DNA of 17,883 nucleotides from an uncultured Collinsella sp. (GCA_902464035.1 CABQHT010000039.1:1-17883); one strand, 5' to 3'; shown: positions 6,767-14,221, numbered from the stretch's first letter. Program-made: numbers and translations. The notes: generated from the sequence alone by a model not told the origin.

Positions 6767-8067
6767 TCGTCCACCTCCTCTTGTGTGAGCGTCCCCGACC
6801 GCAGGCCTTCTGCGATAAACGGCGGCTCGCGGTCAAGCGTCCAGGTGCGCTCGGCGGCATCGAACGTCACATAGCGCTCGAGCTCTACGCCGCCCGATGC
6901 GGCGCGTCGCACCCCCGAATACGAGGAGACGAAGCGCCTGCCATCGGCGTGGCGCTCGGACATCACGATGCCGTCGAGCGCCATGGCAATCTGCTCCTCG
7001 ATGAGCTCGCTCGGCAGATCGATGCCATAACGTGCAAGCAACGTCAGACGCACCACGGTCTCCTGTTCTGAACCCGCATGAAGTGTGGTGAGCGACCCGT
7101 CGTGGCCCGTGTTCATGGCCTGCAACATGTCGCAGCACTCGGCACCGCGCACCTCGCCCACCACGATGCGGTCGGGGCGCATGCGCAGGGCATTAGTCAC
7201 CAGGTCGCGGATCGTCACCGCGCCCTCACCCTCGATCGACGCCTCGCGCGCCTCCAGGCGGACCACGTGCGGATGGTGCGCAAACTTGAGCTCGGCGGAA
7301 TCCTCGATTGTCACGATGCGCTCGCCGGTGGAAATCTCGCACGACAGCGCGTTGAGCAGCGTGGTCTTGCCCGAGCCCGTGCCTCCCGCAACCGCCAGAT
7401 CCTGCCGCAACGACACCGCGCACGACAGCAGCTGCGCATACCAAAGCGGCAGCGACCCCAGGGCCACGAGCTCATCCAGCGAGCAGATGCGGTCCGAAAA
7501 CTTGCGGATAGTGAGGATTGGCCCATCGATCGCCACGGGCGGAATCACCGCGTTGACGCGATAGCCCGTCTTGAGGCGGGCGTTAACGATGGGACTGCGC
7601 TCATCGATGCGCCTGCCCAGCGGCGAGATAATGCGATCGATGAGCACGCGAATCTGTTCATCGTCCTCAAACGCATGCTCGATGGGATATAAAACGCCAC
7701 CGCGCTCAAAGAAGGCCGAGCGGCAGCCGTTGATCATGATTTCGGTGACGCTATCGTCCTCGATAAGCGGCTGCAGCGGCCCCAGACCAACCACGTCATC
7801 CAAGATTTCGTCAATGATAGTCTCACGCTCGGGCGTCGCCAGGTCAGTCGGCTCCTCCACGTTGAGCGCCGCCTCCACCGCCGGTCGCAGTTCTGAGCGT
7901 GCAAGCGCCGGATCGATGTAGGCGCTGATACGCGCCACCTCATCGTAGCCCATGCGGTCCATCACGGCGCGCTTGGTGCGACGCTTGACCGCACGGCGCC
8001 GTCCCGCATCGACGTGCGTTGCCGTTGCCGCCACATCGGCAGCCTTAATCCTCGTTTGCAAACTCAT
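6739..8067 (-). CDS. tadA: TadA/CpaF secretion ATPase
   Basis: The 442-residue hexameric ATPase powers Tad pilus assembly from the cytoplasm. All motifs of the type II/IV secretion ATPase family are present: Walker A GGTGSGKTT (228-236), Asp box TIEDSAEL (253-260), Walker B RIVVGEVRG (300-308) and His box TGHDGSLTTLHA (320-331). The N-terminal domain carries LGPLQPLIEDDSVTEIMING (95-114), typical of CpaF. The first 40 residues are basic and likely flexible. Start: the ATG at 8067 overlaps the tadZ stop in ATGA. No key residue is missing. This is the most secure call in the operon. Confidence 0.96.
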   Translation of the reverse strand: MSLQTRIKAADVAATATHVDAGRRRAVKRRTKRAVMDRMGYDEVARISAYIDPALARSELRPAVEAALNVEEPTDLATPERETIIDEILDDVVGLGPLQPLIEDDSVTEIMINGCRSAFFERGGVLYPIEHAFEDDEQIRVLIDRIISPLGRRIDERSPIVNARLKTGYRVNAVIPPVAIDGPILTIRKFSDRICSLDELVALGSLPLWYAQLLSCAVSLRQDLAVAGGTGSGKTTLLNALSCEISTGERIVTIEDSAELKFAHHPHVVRLEAREASIEGEGAVTIRDLVTNALRMRPDRIVVGEVRGAECCDMLQAMNTGHDGSLTTLHAGSEQETVVRLTLLARYGIDLPSELIEEQIAMALDGIVMSERHADGRRFVSSYSGVRRAASGGVELERYVTFDAAERTWTLDREPPFIAEGLRSGTLTQEEVDEWRSLCPSS

Positions 8068-9698
8068 CGGCGATCACCCTCGCGCGACCAAGGAAGACGA
8101 ATACGCGGACGCTCGGTACGCGTAGCGCGGTCGGTGACCATATCGCTCCAGGGACCGACAGCGCAGCCCAACTCCACGAGCATCTCGCGCGTAGCTTCGC
8201 GCACACTCGTCGCAAAAGCGCTGGTCTGACCAACTGCCTCGTCGGCGCGACCGAACGCCATGAGCGCCGCGAGGTCCTGTCCGCCATCGGCGATACGAAT
8301 CTTGGAGCTCAACGCACAGGCAATCTCAAAACGCATGGCGACGTCCTCGTCGGCACCGCGCGCACCAAATCGGTTGAACACGGCGCTCATGCGCGTGCGC
8401 GGCACGCCTACACGACCCGCCAGCTCAATGACGCGCGAAGCGGATGCCGCGGATGACACCGCCGCATCGCCTACGATCAGGCAACGGTCGCTCGCCGCCA
8501 CCGCGGCGGCAACGGCATCGCCCCAAAAGACCGAGGTATCGACAAAGATCACATCGGATTCGCGACGCAGAATATCAAGAAGCAGCTCTACCGGACGCGC
8601 CATGAGCTCGGCCTGTTCGGGCGCGGCGACCGGCCCCCAAAGCGTGACACCCGGGGCCACGCGCATCGATGCTGCGACAACGTCCGGCTCGACTAGCGCG
8701 CCCGCAGCCGACGGCTCGATAAGTACCGCCATATCGCGCGGACTATCGGCACCCAGCAGGTCGTAGAGATTTCCAAACATGAGGTCTAAGTCGAGCACGG
8801 CAGCTCGCAGACCCAACAGCGAGGCCGCGTGCGCCATGGTGGCGATAATCGTCGACTTGCCGCAGCCGCCCGATCCCGAAATAGCGCAGATGACCGGCGC
8901 TCGACGCGACGGTGACGCGGCGTCCGTTGGTGGCACGGAAACCGGTGACGCCGCGGGGACCGGAGGTAACGTTCCCGTCTCCCCCATCGCCACTCGCTGT
9001 GCCCAACCCGGCATGACAGGCTGATTGGTCTGCGAGATCTGTTCGCGCTGCATCGGCAACGCCTCGTCGCACCCGGCAAAGCCCTCAACCTCGTCGAGCC
9101 CATCGGCCAGATTCACGCCGTGAACGTATCCCAAATCTTCGGCCGGAACGTCATCGCCATACGGCACTGGCCCTCCAGCGTCATCGTATGTAAGGGGGTT
9201 CCGGGGGCGCCGACCATGCTCGGCTTCCGCTTTTCCACAATCATCAACACGCGGGCCTCTTGTAGCGCGAGGCGCCCCGGGTTCCCTATCAACAAAAGCA
9301 TCGGGCTCAATCGTCATGTGCCGATCGGAATCAACCGCTCCCTCGCCCGCGCGCCCGTTGCCGCATACACTGTGCGCAGCGATGACCTCGGTCGCCCCCG
9401 CGCGAAACAGCCCCTCGATATCCGACGGTTCGAGCGCTTCTATCAACACGACCACGCGACTCACGCGGCCTTCGGCCGTCAGGCGCGCAACAGTCTTGCG
9501 CACATCTTCGGTATCGAACAGAGACGCCGCGATGATGGCAGCCCCGCGGCGCGACGGAAACGCCCGCGCCATGGAAACCAGCCCGTCCAGGTCACCCACG
9601 CGAAGCACCTGTGCGCCCACATCACGGCCCTCGACTTCCCGCTGCAACAGCCCGTAATCGCCGCACGCGCAGCACGCAAGCCAGATCGCCTTCATCAC
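8064..9698 (-). CDS. tadZ: TadZ/CpaE-like localisation ATPase
   Basis: The 544-residue protein has three parts. The N-terminal domain (about 1-110) is receiver-like. A long polar linker (about 112-265) is rich in Gly, Asp, Pro and Arg and is probably disordered. The C-terminal MinD/ParA-type ATPase domain carries the P-loop SGSGGCGKST (274-283), LDLDLMFGN (302-310) and DVIFVDTSVFWG. TadZ places the Tad machine in the cell. The deviant Walker A of MinD has a signature lysine at the position that is Ser276 here, so it may bind nucleotide without normal dimer-driven hydrolysis. Start: GTG at 9698 (GTGA overlap with cpaB) or ATG at 9695 (TGATG); GGAGG precedes both. The linker is longer than I expect for the family. 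Confidence 0.88.
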   Translation of the reverse strand: MMKAIWLACCACGDYGLLQREVEGRDVGAQVLRVGDLDGLVSMARAFPSRRGAAIIAASLFDTEDVRKTVARLTAEGRVSRVVVLIEALEPSDIEGLFRAGATEVIAAHSVCGNGRAGEGAVDSDRHMTIEPDAFVDREPGAPRATRGPRVDDCGKAEAEHGRRPRNPLTYDDAGGPVPYGDDVPAEDLGYVHGVNLADGLDEVEGFAGCDEALPMQREQISQTNQPVMPGWAQRVAMGETGTLPPVPAASPVSVPPTDAASPSRRAPVICAISGSGGCGKSTIIATMAHAASLLGLRAAVLDLDLMFGNLYDLLGADSPRDMAVLIEPSAAGALVEPDVVAASMRVAPGVTLWGPVAAPEQAELMARPVELLLDILRRESDVIFVDTSVFWGDAVAAAVAASDRCLIVGDAAVSSAASASRVIELAGRVGVPRTRMSAVFNRFGARGADEDVAMRFEIACALSSKIRIADGGQDLAALMAFGRADEAVGQTSAFATSVREATREMLVELGCAVGPWSDMVTDRATRTERPRIRLPWSREGDRR

Positions 9699-10354
9699 TC
9701 GTCGCCTCCGCTCTTTTTGCCGCGCGCCGTGGCGGGAATCGCCAAGCTGACCGTTCCCTTGCCCGAGGCTCCCAGCAGTTCCTTGACGTCTTCGGGGTCA
9801 GCCGCCAGCGTCACCCATTCGATCTTGCCCTCGCGCGTGGCACCGGAATCCTCGCTGGTATCGATCACGTACGCGCCGCACAGTCGATCGGTTACGCCGT
9901 CTTTTTGCACATACACATCCACGTAGCTGCCCACGCCCGTAGCACCGCCGACCGAGTGCTCGGCATCGACCGCCACCGAAACGGCGACCTTGCCCTTAGG
10001 CACCTCGAGCTTGTGGCTCTCGGCCTTGGTGTAGACATTGCAGATCACGGCGTTTTTGGGAATACGCGAAGTTGTCACGTCGCCGCGCACCTGGCGCAGC
10101 TCGGTCGCCGCGTCACGCGGCAGCAGACTCGTCAGCCATTCCTGGGTTATGACATTGGTCTCATCGAGGGTCTCGCCCACATCGATATCGCGCGCCGCGA
10201 CGCATACCTCGACGCGATCACCACCGTACTTGGCCAAGGTCTCAGCCTGGACCTGTTCGGCTTGCGAGCGGATCGACGAGCCGTAAACCATGCAGAGCAG
10301 AGCAGCGAGCACGCCCGCGACCAGACTGATGGCGATGCGCTTGCTCTTGTTCAC
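9695..10354 (-). CDS. cpaB: CpaB/RcpC-like protein with SAF domain
   Basis: A 219-residue protein with a short basic start, one membrane segment (about residues 8-25, ISLVAGVLAALLCMVYG) and an extracytoplasmic SAF-type domain: VEVCVAARDIDVGETLDETNV, then IPKNAVI and VAVSVAVDAEHSVGG. CpaB/RcpC proteins support pilus assembly outside the membrane and are thought to bind surface sugars. I chose the GTG at 10354 because AGAGGAG lies 5 bases before it. An ATG at 10369 and a longer frame to 10438 lack a ribosome site. It is the first gene of the operon and overlaps tadZ by 4 bases. Confidence 0.87.
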   Translation of the reverse strand: MNKSKRIAISLVAGVLAALLCMVYGSSIRSQAEQVQAETLAKYGGDRVEVCVAARDIDVGETLDETNVITQEWLTSLLPRDAATELRQVRGDVTTSRIPKNAVICNVYTKAESHKLEVPKGKVAVSVAVDAEHSVGGATGVGSYVDVYVQKDGVTDRLCGAYVIDTSEDSGATREGKIEWVTLAADPEDVKELLGASGKGTVSLAIPATARGKKSGGDE

Positions 10355-10449
10355 AGCCGCTCCTCTCATGGCAGTGCCGGGCGAATGCCCGTACCACCAT
10401 TGTCTGGGCGGCCAGAGTGCAAAGCGGCGCAATCGCAATCTTGGTTTTC

Positions 10450-10524
10450 GATGTCAAACCAATCGCTGACCAAAAGCTGACCAGCCCGTCAAGCTCGTGG
10501 CAAGGTTTTGGTCAGCACGTCAGC
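10450..10524 (-). promoter_or_regulatory. Repeated GCTGACC boxes upstream of the tad operon
   Basis: On the plus strand GCTGACC occurs at 10465-10471 and again 11 bases later at 10476-10482. Its reverse complement GGTCAGC lies at 10510-10516, with a shorter GTCAGC at 10519-10524. GCTGACCAAAA (10465-10475) and TTTTGGTCAGC (10506-10516) are a perfect 11-bp inverted repeat 30 bases apart. A TTGACA on the minus strand at 57-52 of the 10400s (10457-10452) could be a -35 box, but no good -10 follows. These boxes lie 111-170 bases before cpaB and look like sites for a regulator of the operon. The regulator is unknown. Confidence 0.4.
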
Positions 10525-10554
10525 AAACTGCATGTTTCGAGGCTTTTCCGCAGC

Positions 10555-10587
10555 AAAAAAACCGTCTCCCGAACAGTTGGGAGACGG
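10555..10587 (-). terminator. Intrinsic terminator of rsgA
   Basis: On the minus strand CCGTCTCCC (10587-10579) pairs perfectly with GGGAGACGG (10570-10562) across an 8-base loop, followed by seven T (10561-10555). It starts 19 bases after the rsgA stop codon. This separates rsgA from the tad operon. Confidence 0.93.
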
Positions 10588-10606
10588 CTGTCATAGATAA
10601 ATTCAA

Positions 10607-11791
10607 TTACAGATGGACATCGGGATCGAGCATTTGAGCGCTCACGCGCATGGATGACGCCAGATTTTGGAACGTTTCCAGACGCAGGCTGTCAATCTGC
10701 CCGGCGTCCTCGGCCTCGCGAACGGCGCAACCCGGCTCATGGGTATGTGTGCAATCGCCAAACCGGCACGCACGCGATGCCTCGACAATCTCGGGGAAGG
10801 CGCGTGCCAGACCCCGCTCGTGACCCACGAGCGGCAAACTGCGCAGGCCCGGGGCATCGGCGATCACGCCGGCGTCGCCCGGCAGCGCCACCATCACGCG
10901 CGCGACGGTAGTGTGACGGCCCTGGTCGTCGCGTTCGCGCACACCGCCGGTCGCCAACGTATCGTGGCCCAGCAGTGCATTGAGCAGCGTCGACTTGCCG
11001 GCACCCGACTCGCCCAGAATCATGGCGCAGCTCCCGGCAGGCACGCAGGCACGGACCTCGTCCAGGCCGCGGCCCTCGGCAGAGGACGTCACGATCACGC
11101 GCACGTCCGGACCCACCAGACGGCGCACGCGGTCCAGATCGCGCTCGAGCTCATCGGTCTCGCAGCGGTCGGCCTTGGTGAGCACCACCACCGGCTCGGC
11201 ATCGCAATCGAGCGCCAACACCAGTGAGCGCGCCACGCGATCGAGCAGCACCTCGCCGGCGCCGAGCGCCTGCACGATCAGCACGCTGTCAACGTTGGAG
11301 CAGAGCACCTGGCGCTCACCGCGGGCACGGCCACGCCAACGCTCAAAGCTCGTACGGCGCGGCAGCACGCACTCAATCACGCCCATATCGTGCCCGGGAG
11401 CGCGGCGCACCGCCACACGGTCGCCCACGGCAGGCAGCAGGACCTCGTCCTCGCCGCGCGACTTGGCAAACCCCGCGGCATGCTCGGCACGAAACGTGTC
11501 ATCGGCAGTCGCCACCAGCGGAAACCCGCGGTCCAGGCGCACCACGGCGCCAAGCTGCATCTGCTCGGGCTCCTCGGCATGTGCGCAGAAATCATCAAAG
11601 GCAGTCTGCTGAGCTTCATCGACCGGCAGGTCATCAAACGCCGGAACGTCCTGCAGCGCGTCGAGTCCCGGCACGCTTGCCAGCAGTTCCTCAGCAGATG
11701 CGGGAGCCTCGGTCGCGAGCTTCCGGCGACGATCGCGCTTAGCCCGCGCCCCCGTCGTCTTTTTCTTCGCCTTAGCCTTAGCCTTGCCCAC
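10607..11791 (-). CDS. rsgA: Ribosome small-subunit biogenesis GTPase RsgA
   Basis: The 394-residue GTPase assists late maturation of the 30S subunit. It has the circularly permuted order of the family: OB-like domain with GDRVAV and PRRTSFER, then G4 TKAD (205-208), G1 GESGAGKST (260-268), G2 HTT (293-295), G3 DAPG (312-315), and a zinc site C342-x4-C347-x-H349-x5-C355. The family is usually about 300 residues. Here a lysine- and alanine-rich N-terminal extension of about 75 residues precedes the OB part. The GTG at 11791 has GGGAGG 5 to 6 bases upstream. An in-frame GTG at 11815 lacks one. A strong terminator follows. It stands 41 bases after the XRE gene. Confidence 0.95.
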   Translation of the reverse strand: MGKAKAKAKKKTTGARAKRDRRRKLATEAPASAEELLASVPGLDALQDVPAFDDLPVDEAQQTAFDDFCAHAEEPEQMQLGAVVRLDRGFPLVATADDTFRAEHAAGFAKSRGEDEVLLPAVGDRVAVRRAPGHDMGVIECVLPRRTSFERWRGRARGERQVLCSNVDSVLIVQALGAGEVLLDRVARSLVLALDCDAEPVVVLTKADRCETDELERDLDRVRRLVGPDVRVIVTSSAEGRGLDEVRACVPAGSCAMILGESGAGKSTLLNALLGHDTLATGGVRERDDQGRHTTVARVMVALPGDAGVIADAPGLRSLPLVGHERGLARAFPEIVEASRACRFGDCTHTHEPGCAVREAEDAGQIDSLRLETFQNLASSMRVSAQMLDPDVHL

Positions 11792-11832
11792 AGATGCCTC
11801 CCAGCACAAAACCACACAACTGAGCAGGTATT

Positions 11833-12084
11833 TTAACGCATTGTTCCGTCCGACTTACCAAATGCTGCGGCGTACTCGTCATCATCCATCCAATCGATGA
11901 TGTCGCCGGGCTTGCAATGAAGCGCCTCGCACATTGCTTGAAGTGTAGAAAAGCGGATCCCCTTGAGTCTTCCCGTTTTAATTCGAGACAGATTAACAGG
12001 CGATATTCCAATGATTTCGGCAAGTTCCTGCGACGAGATTTTACGGTCCGCCATCACGCGGTCAAGACGCATAACAATCGGCAC
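11833..12084 (-). CDS. Small XRE/Cro-type helix-turn-helix regulator (YozG-like)
   Basis: An 83-residue DNA-binding protein made almost entirely of one HTH_3-like domain. The key helices are SSQELAEIIGIS (18-29) and SPVNLSRIKTG (28-38), then FSTLQAMCEALHCKPGDIIDW (45-65), a hallmark of small YozG-like regulators. Such regulators are often encoded right after a DUF2975 membrane protein, as here (11-base gap), so the two form a pair and probably an operon. Start: GTG at 12084 with GGGGGTGG upstream; an ATG four codons later has no ribosome site. It likely regulates its own operon. Confidence 0.88.
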   Translation of the reverse strand: MPIVMRLDRVMADRKISSQELAEIIGISPVNLSRIKTGRLKGIRFSTLQAMCEALHCKPGDIIDWMDDDEYAAAFGKSDGTMR

Positions 12085-12095
12085 CGTGCCACCCC

Positions 12096-12584
12096 CTAGA
12101 GAATCTCGTCTGCATCTTCCTGCAATACCCTACCGTATTCAAAGACCCCCGCCAACGCAAAGAAAACGAGTCCGTAAGAAAGCGATTGAAAATCAAACTC
12201 GGGAAACACGGGCTCAGCCGTTCCAAGAACATTGCTGTATGGCAATTGAATCGTCGGCCATATGATGCTGATGACGGCTTTTACCGACATCAGGAGGCCA
12301 GCCGCGACCAAAATCCTGGTCTGCCACTTACCAAAAGGACGACCCTCATGCCTGACTTTCGCCGTCAGAATCGTAAACAGAAGAAACGTTGCAGCGTCGC
12401 AAAGCGTGCTAACCATAAACAAGAGCAGAAATCCGCCGCTCACCGCAGAGATACCCTCGATGAGCAACAGGTTCGCAAGATGAACGAACAACACCACGCA
12501 ACATAGCGCTTGAACCGCCAGGGCGATACAGAAGATTGTCAGAAAACTCGTCGTCAACCGCAGATGTATATCGCGATCTTTCAT
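12096..12584 (-). CDS. DUF2975 family membrane protein
   Basis: A 162-residue protein with four predicted membrane segments (about 10-41, 45-77, 86-108 and 131-150) and the family's typical end, FEYGRVLQEDADEIL. The function of DUF2975 is not known. It is regularly paired with a small XRE regulator, encoded 11 bases downstream, so it may act as a membrane sensor or partner of it; that is inference. The ATG at 12584 has a strong ribosome site (AAGGAGGAG) 2 to 4 bases before it. The frame runs open to 12656, but with no support for an earlier start. It diverges from the plus-strand trio. Confidence 0.85.
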   Translation of the reverse strand: MKDRDIHLRLTTSFLTIFCIALAVQALCCVVLFVHLANLLLIEGISAVSGGFLLLFMVSTLCDAATFLLFTILTAKVRHEGRPFGKWQTRILVAAGLLMSVKAVISIIWPTIQLPYSNVLGTAEPVFPEFDFQSLSYGLVFFALAGVFEYGRVLQEDADEIL

Positions 12585-12745
12585 TTCTCCTCCTTTTTTC
12601 CTTATTTCCCTGCGTTCATTGTACTTTTCAATCCAACCGCTCTCGCTCAAAACCATTTACCGGCAAATCGATACCGTTCATTTTAAAGAATCTTTATTTA
12701 ATGTTTTATATAAATTAATTTGACTTTATAGAGTTTGGAGGACCC
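12585..12745. promoter_or_regulatory. A/T-rich divergent intergenic region
   Basis: This 161-base gap separates the minus-strand DUF2975 gene from the plus-strand trio, so both promoters should lie here. The part 12680-12735 is strikingly A/T-rich and contains TATATAAAT (12707-12715), a possible -10 for the plus-strand genes. No good -35 box is seen 17 bases before it. On the minus strand TACAAT near 12620 could be a -10 for DUF2975. Neither promoter is secure. Confidence 0.35.
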
Positions 12746-13180
12746 ATGAGAAAGCAAACCGTCCTTATCCTTATCTTATCGCTGTCCCTTTTCGCCCTCT
12801 TCTCGTCAGTACGAACCAATTCCGATCCAATCAATATCTCATTGCCCGAATTTCGATCGAAATTAAGCAAAGGCGAATCTTTTATCGTGCAAATTGAGCT
12901 GGAGGGCTGCCCGGCCTGTGAAGAACTCCGTGCGGCAGAGCGCTCGCTTTCGCCGAGTCTCAAGAACGACATCGAGATCCTCGTTGTCCCTAAGAGCCAA
13001 AAGGAAGTTGATAGGGAAACACTTAAGGCGCTTCTGCCGTCATTCGAGTTTTATCCTTCAATTTTTGCCATCTCTGAAGGAAAGATAGCGTCCGAGTTCG
13101 ACCTTTCCACGCTTGATTCGTTTGAAATGCGTTTCACGGATTGGAGGCTGAATCTGAACAACACAGCAATGTCAAGCTAA
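12746..13180 (+). CDS. Exported thioredoxin-like protein with CPAC site
   Basis: A 144-residue protein. Residues 1-22 form a signal peptide or membrane anchor (MRKQTVLILILSLSLFALFS). The rest has a thioredoxin-like layout: strand SFIVQIELE, active site C55-P-A-C58, strand IEILVVPK, and a loop F-Y-P104-S where thioredoxins have their cis-proline. It would act outside the membrane as a thiol-disulfide oxidoreductase. It resembles bacteriocin accessory thioredoxins in size and motif. Its ATG at 12746 follows TTGGAGGACCC. The next gene starts 17 bases after its stop and encodes an exported protein with two cysteines, a likely substrate. Base use is clearly less GC-rich than in the neighbours. Confidence 0.75.
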   Translation: MRKQTVLILILSLSLFALFSSVRTNSDPINISLPEFRSKLSKGESFIVQIELEGCPACEELRAAERSLSPSLKNDIEILVVPKSQKEVDRETLKALLPSFEFYPSIFAISEGKIASEFDLSTLDSFEMRFTDWRLNLNNTAMSS

Positions 13181-13197
13181 ATGTCAGGAGGATACAC

Positions 13198-13695
13198 ATG
13201 CTACGCAACGTTCCCGTAAGCCGTAAGTCATTCATCGCAAGCGCAGTTGCGCTTTGCTCAATTGCCATTTCACCAAAGCAATCTAAGGCGCAACCTCTTG
13301 AAGTAGAGTTCCCTTCTGCCGAAGAGTACATTGAAGCTGTCAATGAGTCCGGCACAGGATGGACGACATACGCACTAGATGAAAACGGAGATGTCCAAAT
13401 TATCGATCGATTCCAGACCCTGTCTTTGGATGATTTAGCAACTGCCACACGCGGCGCTAAAGAATGGATCGTCAAAATTGCCATTTTTATTGGAAAAGAA
13501 CTCATCGGCTATGTAACGGGGCTTGTAATCGACGGACTGATTAAGAAAATCATAAGCAAAACCGGAGGTACTTGGCCTGAGTATGCAGCAAAGCAACTCC
13601 TTGGACACCCCGTACCCGCAGGCAACGCGTACCGTCTACCTTGCAGCGTCTATCCCCCCAACTCCGGAGAATACATTCGTTGTATAAATAGTTAG
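13198..13695 (+). CDS. Exported two-cysteine protein, unknown; candidate toxin or bacteriocin-like
   Basis: I do not recognise this 165-residue protein. A signal peptide (RKSFIASAVALCSIAIS at 9-25) ends at a likely cleavage site S-K-A31|Q32. The mature part starts acidic (32-75). It then has a hydrophobic, amphipathic helix-like stretch (about 89-120, EWIVKIAIFIGKELIG and onwards) with lysines on it, and a Gly/Pro-rich tail with C149 and C161, the only cysteines after the signal. These could form one disulfide, made by the thioredoxin-like protein encoded upstream. The ATG at 13198 follows AGGAGG; a frame open to 13141 overlaps the first gene. The three genes are tightly spaced, so they form an operon. 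Toxin or bacteriocin role is inference only. Confidence 0.7.
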   Translation: MLRNVPVSRKSFIASAVALCSIAISPKQSKAQPLEVEFPSAEEYIEAVNESGTGWTTYALDENGDVQIIDRFQTLSLDDLATATRGAKEWIVKIAIFIGKELIGYVTGLVIDGLIKKIISKTGGTWPEYAAKQLLGHPVPAGNAYRLPCSVYPPNSGEYIRCINS

Positions 13696-13704
13696 GATAC
13701 GGCT

Positions 13705-14034
13705 ATGTTGCCAGTCATCATTGCCCCCGTAATTGGTGTATGGGGCATCCAGTATTTCCTCAACAAGAAGTGGCTCTGGGGCATTGGGTGCATAGCGATA
13801 ACATTAATATGCTATTTCCTTAGCCTCATTGTCAAAGCATGCTGGCCGAGCGCCATCTCTTTTGGAATTGCTCTTCTCAGCTCGGTCCAGCTATATGGAA
13901 GCAAAAAGGGTTTGTCCTTCTTTAATGCCCTGATATCGGCTCCGCTACCTCTGCAAATCTACTGGGGAATTATGGCCGTCATCGTTCTCTTTATGCCTCA
14001 AATCCCCTTCAGCGACGTTCCCGGCTTCTCCTAA
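13705..14034 (+). CDS. Small polytopic membrane protein, possible immunity partner
   Basis: A 109-residue, very hydrophobic protein with about four membrane segments (1-20, 23-47, 50-65 and 80-101) joined by short basic loops such as NKKW and GSKKG. No family is recognised. It starts 9 bases after the preceding stop, with AGGA overlapping that stop codon, so it is translated with the exported protein. Small polytopic proteins in this position often give self-protection against, or export, a secreted peptide. This role is inferred from context. The frame ends at 14034; no plus-strand terminator follows. Confidence 0.68.
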   Translation: MLPVIIAPVIGVWGIQYFLNKKWLWGIGCIAITLICYFLSLIVKACWPSAISFGIALLSSVQLYGSKKGLSFFNALISAPLPLQIYWGIMAVIVLFMPQIPFSDVPGFS

Positions 14035-14114
14035 CGCGTCGCCGATTCAACCCCATACAATCCAGTTCACAAAAAGAGTCGGTCGAGCAAATGCTCTAAA
14101 AAAGAGCTGGCCGG
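14035..14114. repeat. Remnants of terminator-like repeats left of the IS element
   Basis: Two blocks of the same kind lie side by side. At 14071-14097, five A precede GAGTCGGTCGAGCAAATGCT, which matches the left arm of the intact hairpin at 16624-16651 with small changes. At 14098-14114, six A precede GAGCTGGCCGG, the left half of a hairpin whose right half continues at 16495 beyond the IS element. Read on the minus strand the A runs become T runs, so both look like intrinsic terminators, one degraded and one split. Confidence 0.6.
14111..14114. repeat. Left target-site duplication CCGG
   Basis: CCGG directly precedes the left terminal repeat and CCGG directly follows the right one (16491-16494). 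A 4-base duplication is within the range for IS21-family elements. Chance identity of four bases is 1 in 256, but the rebuilt hairpin supports it. Confidence 0.75.
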
Positions 14115-14170
14115 TGTTAGCGTCGGAATAATTTAGCCAAATATAGTCGGCCGAGATTGACCAATCCCGG
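14115..14170. repeat. Left terminal inverted repeat of the IS21-family element
   Basis: This end begins TGTTAGCG and aligns without gaps to the reverse complement of 16435-16490, with 42 of 56 positions identical. The best-conserved blocks are TGTTAGCG, TTTAGCC and TTGACCAATCCCGG. A further ATTTTAGCC lies just inside, which fits the multiple transposase-binding repeats seen at IS21 ends. Confidence 0.9.
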
Positions 14171-14221
14171 CCGACCCATTTTAGCCAACACGCCCGCATC
14201 TATGACTTTTCTATCGCATTC

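Noticed and set aside
9120..10480. Long plus-strand open frames (268 and 289 codons) opposite tadZ and cpaB
   Set aside because: They are shadows of GC-rich minus-strand genes with clear domains. Their translations are low-complexity and rich in Arg, His and Ala, with no motif and no ribosome site.
13198..13290. Twin-arginine signal in the exported two-cysteine protein
   Set aside because: The N-terminus has SRKSF, not a pair of arginines with the usual motif; a Sec signal is more likely.
14035..14114. Terminator for the plus-strand trio
   Set aside because: The hairpins here have A runs, not T runs, on the plus-strand 3' side. They would work on the minus strand only.
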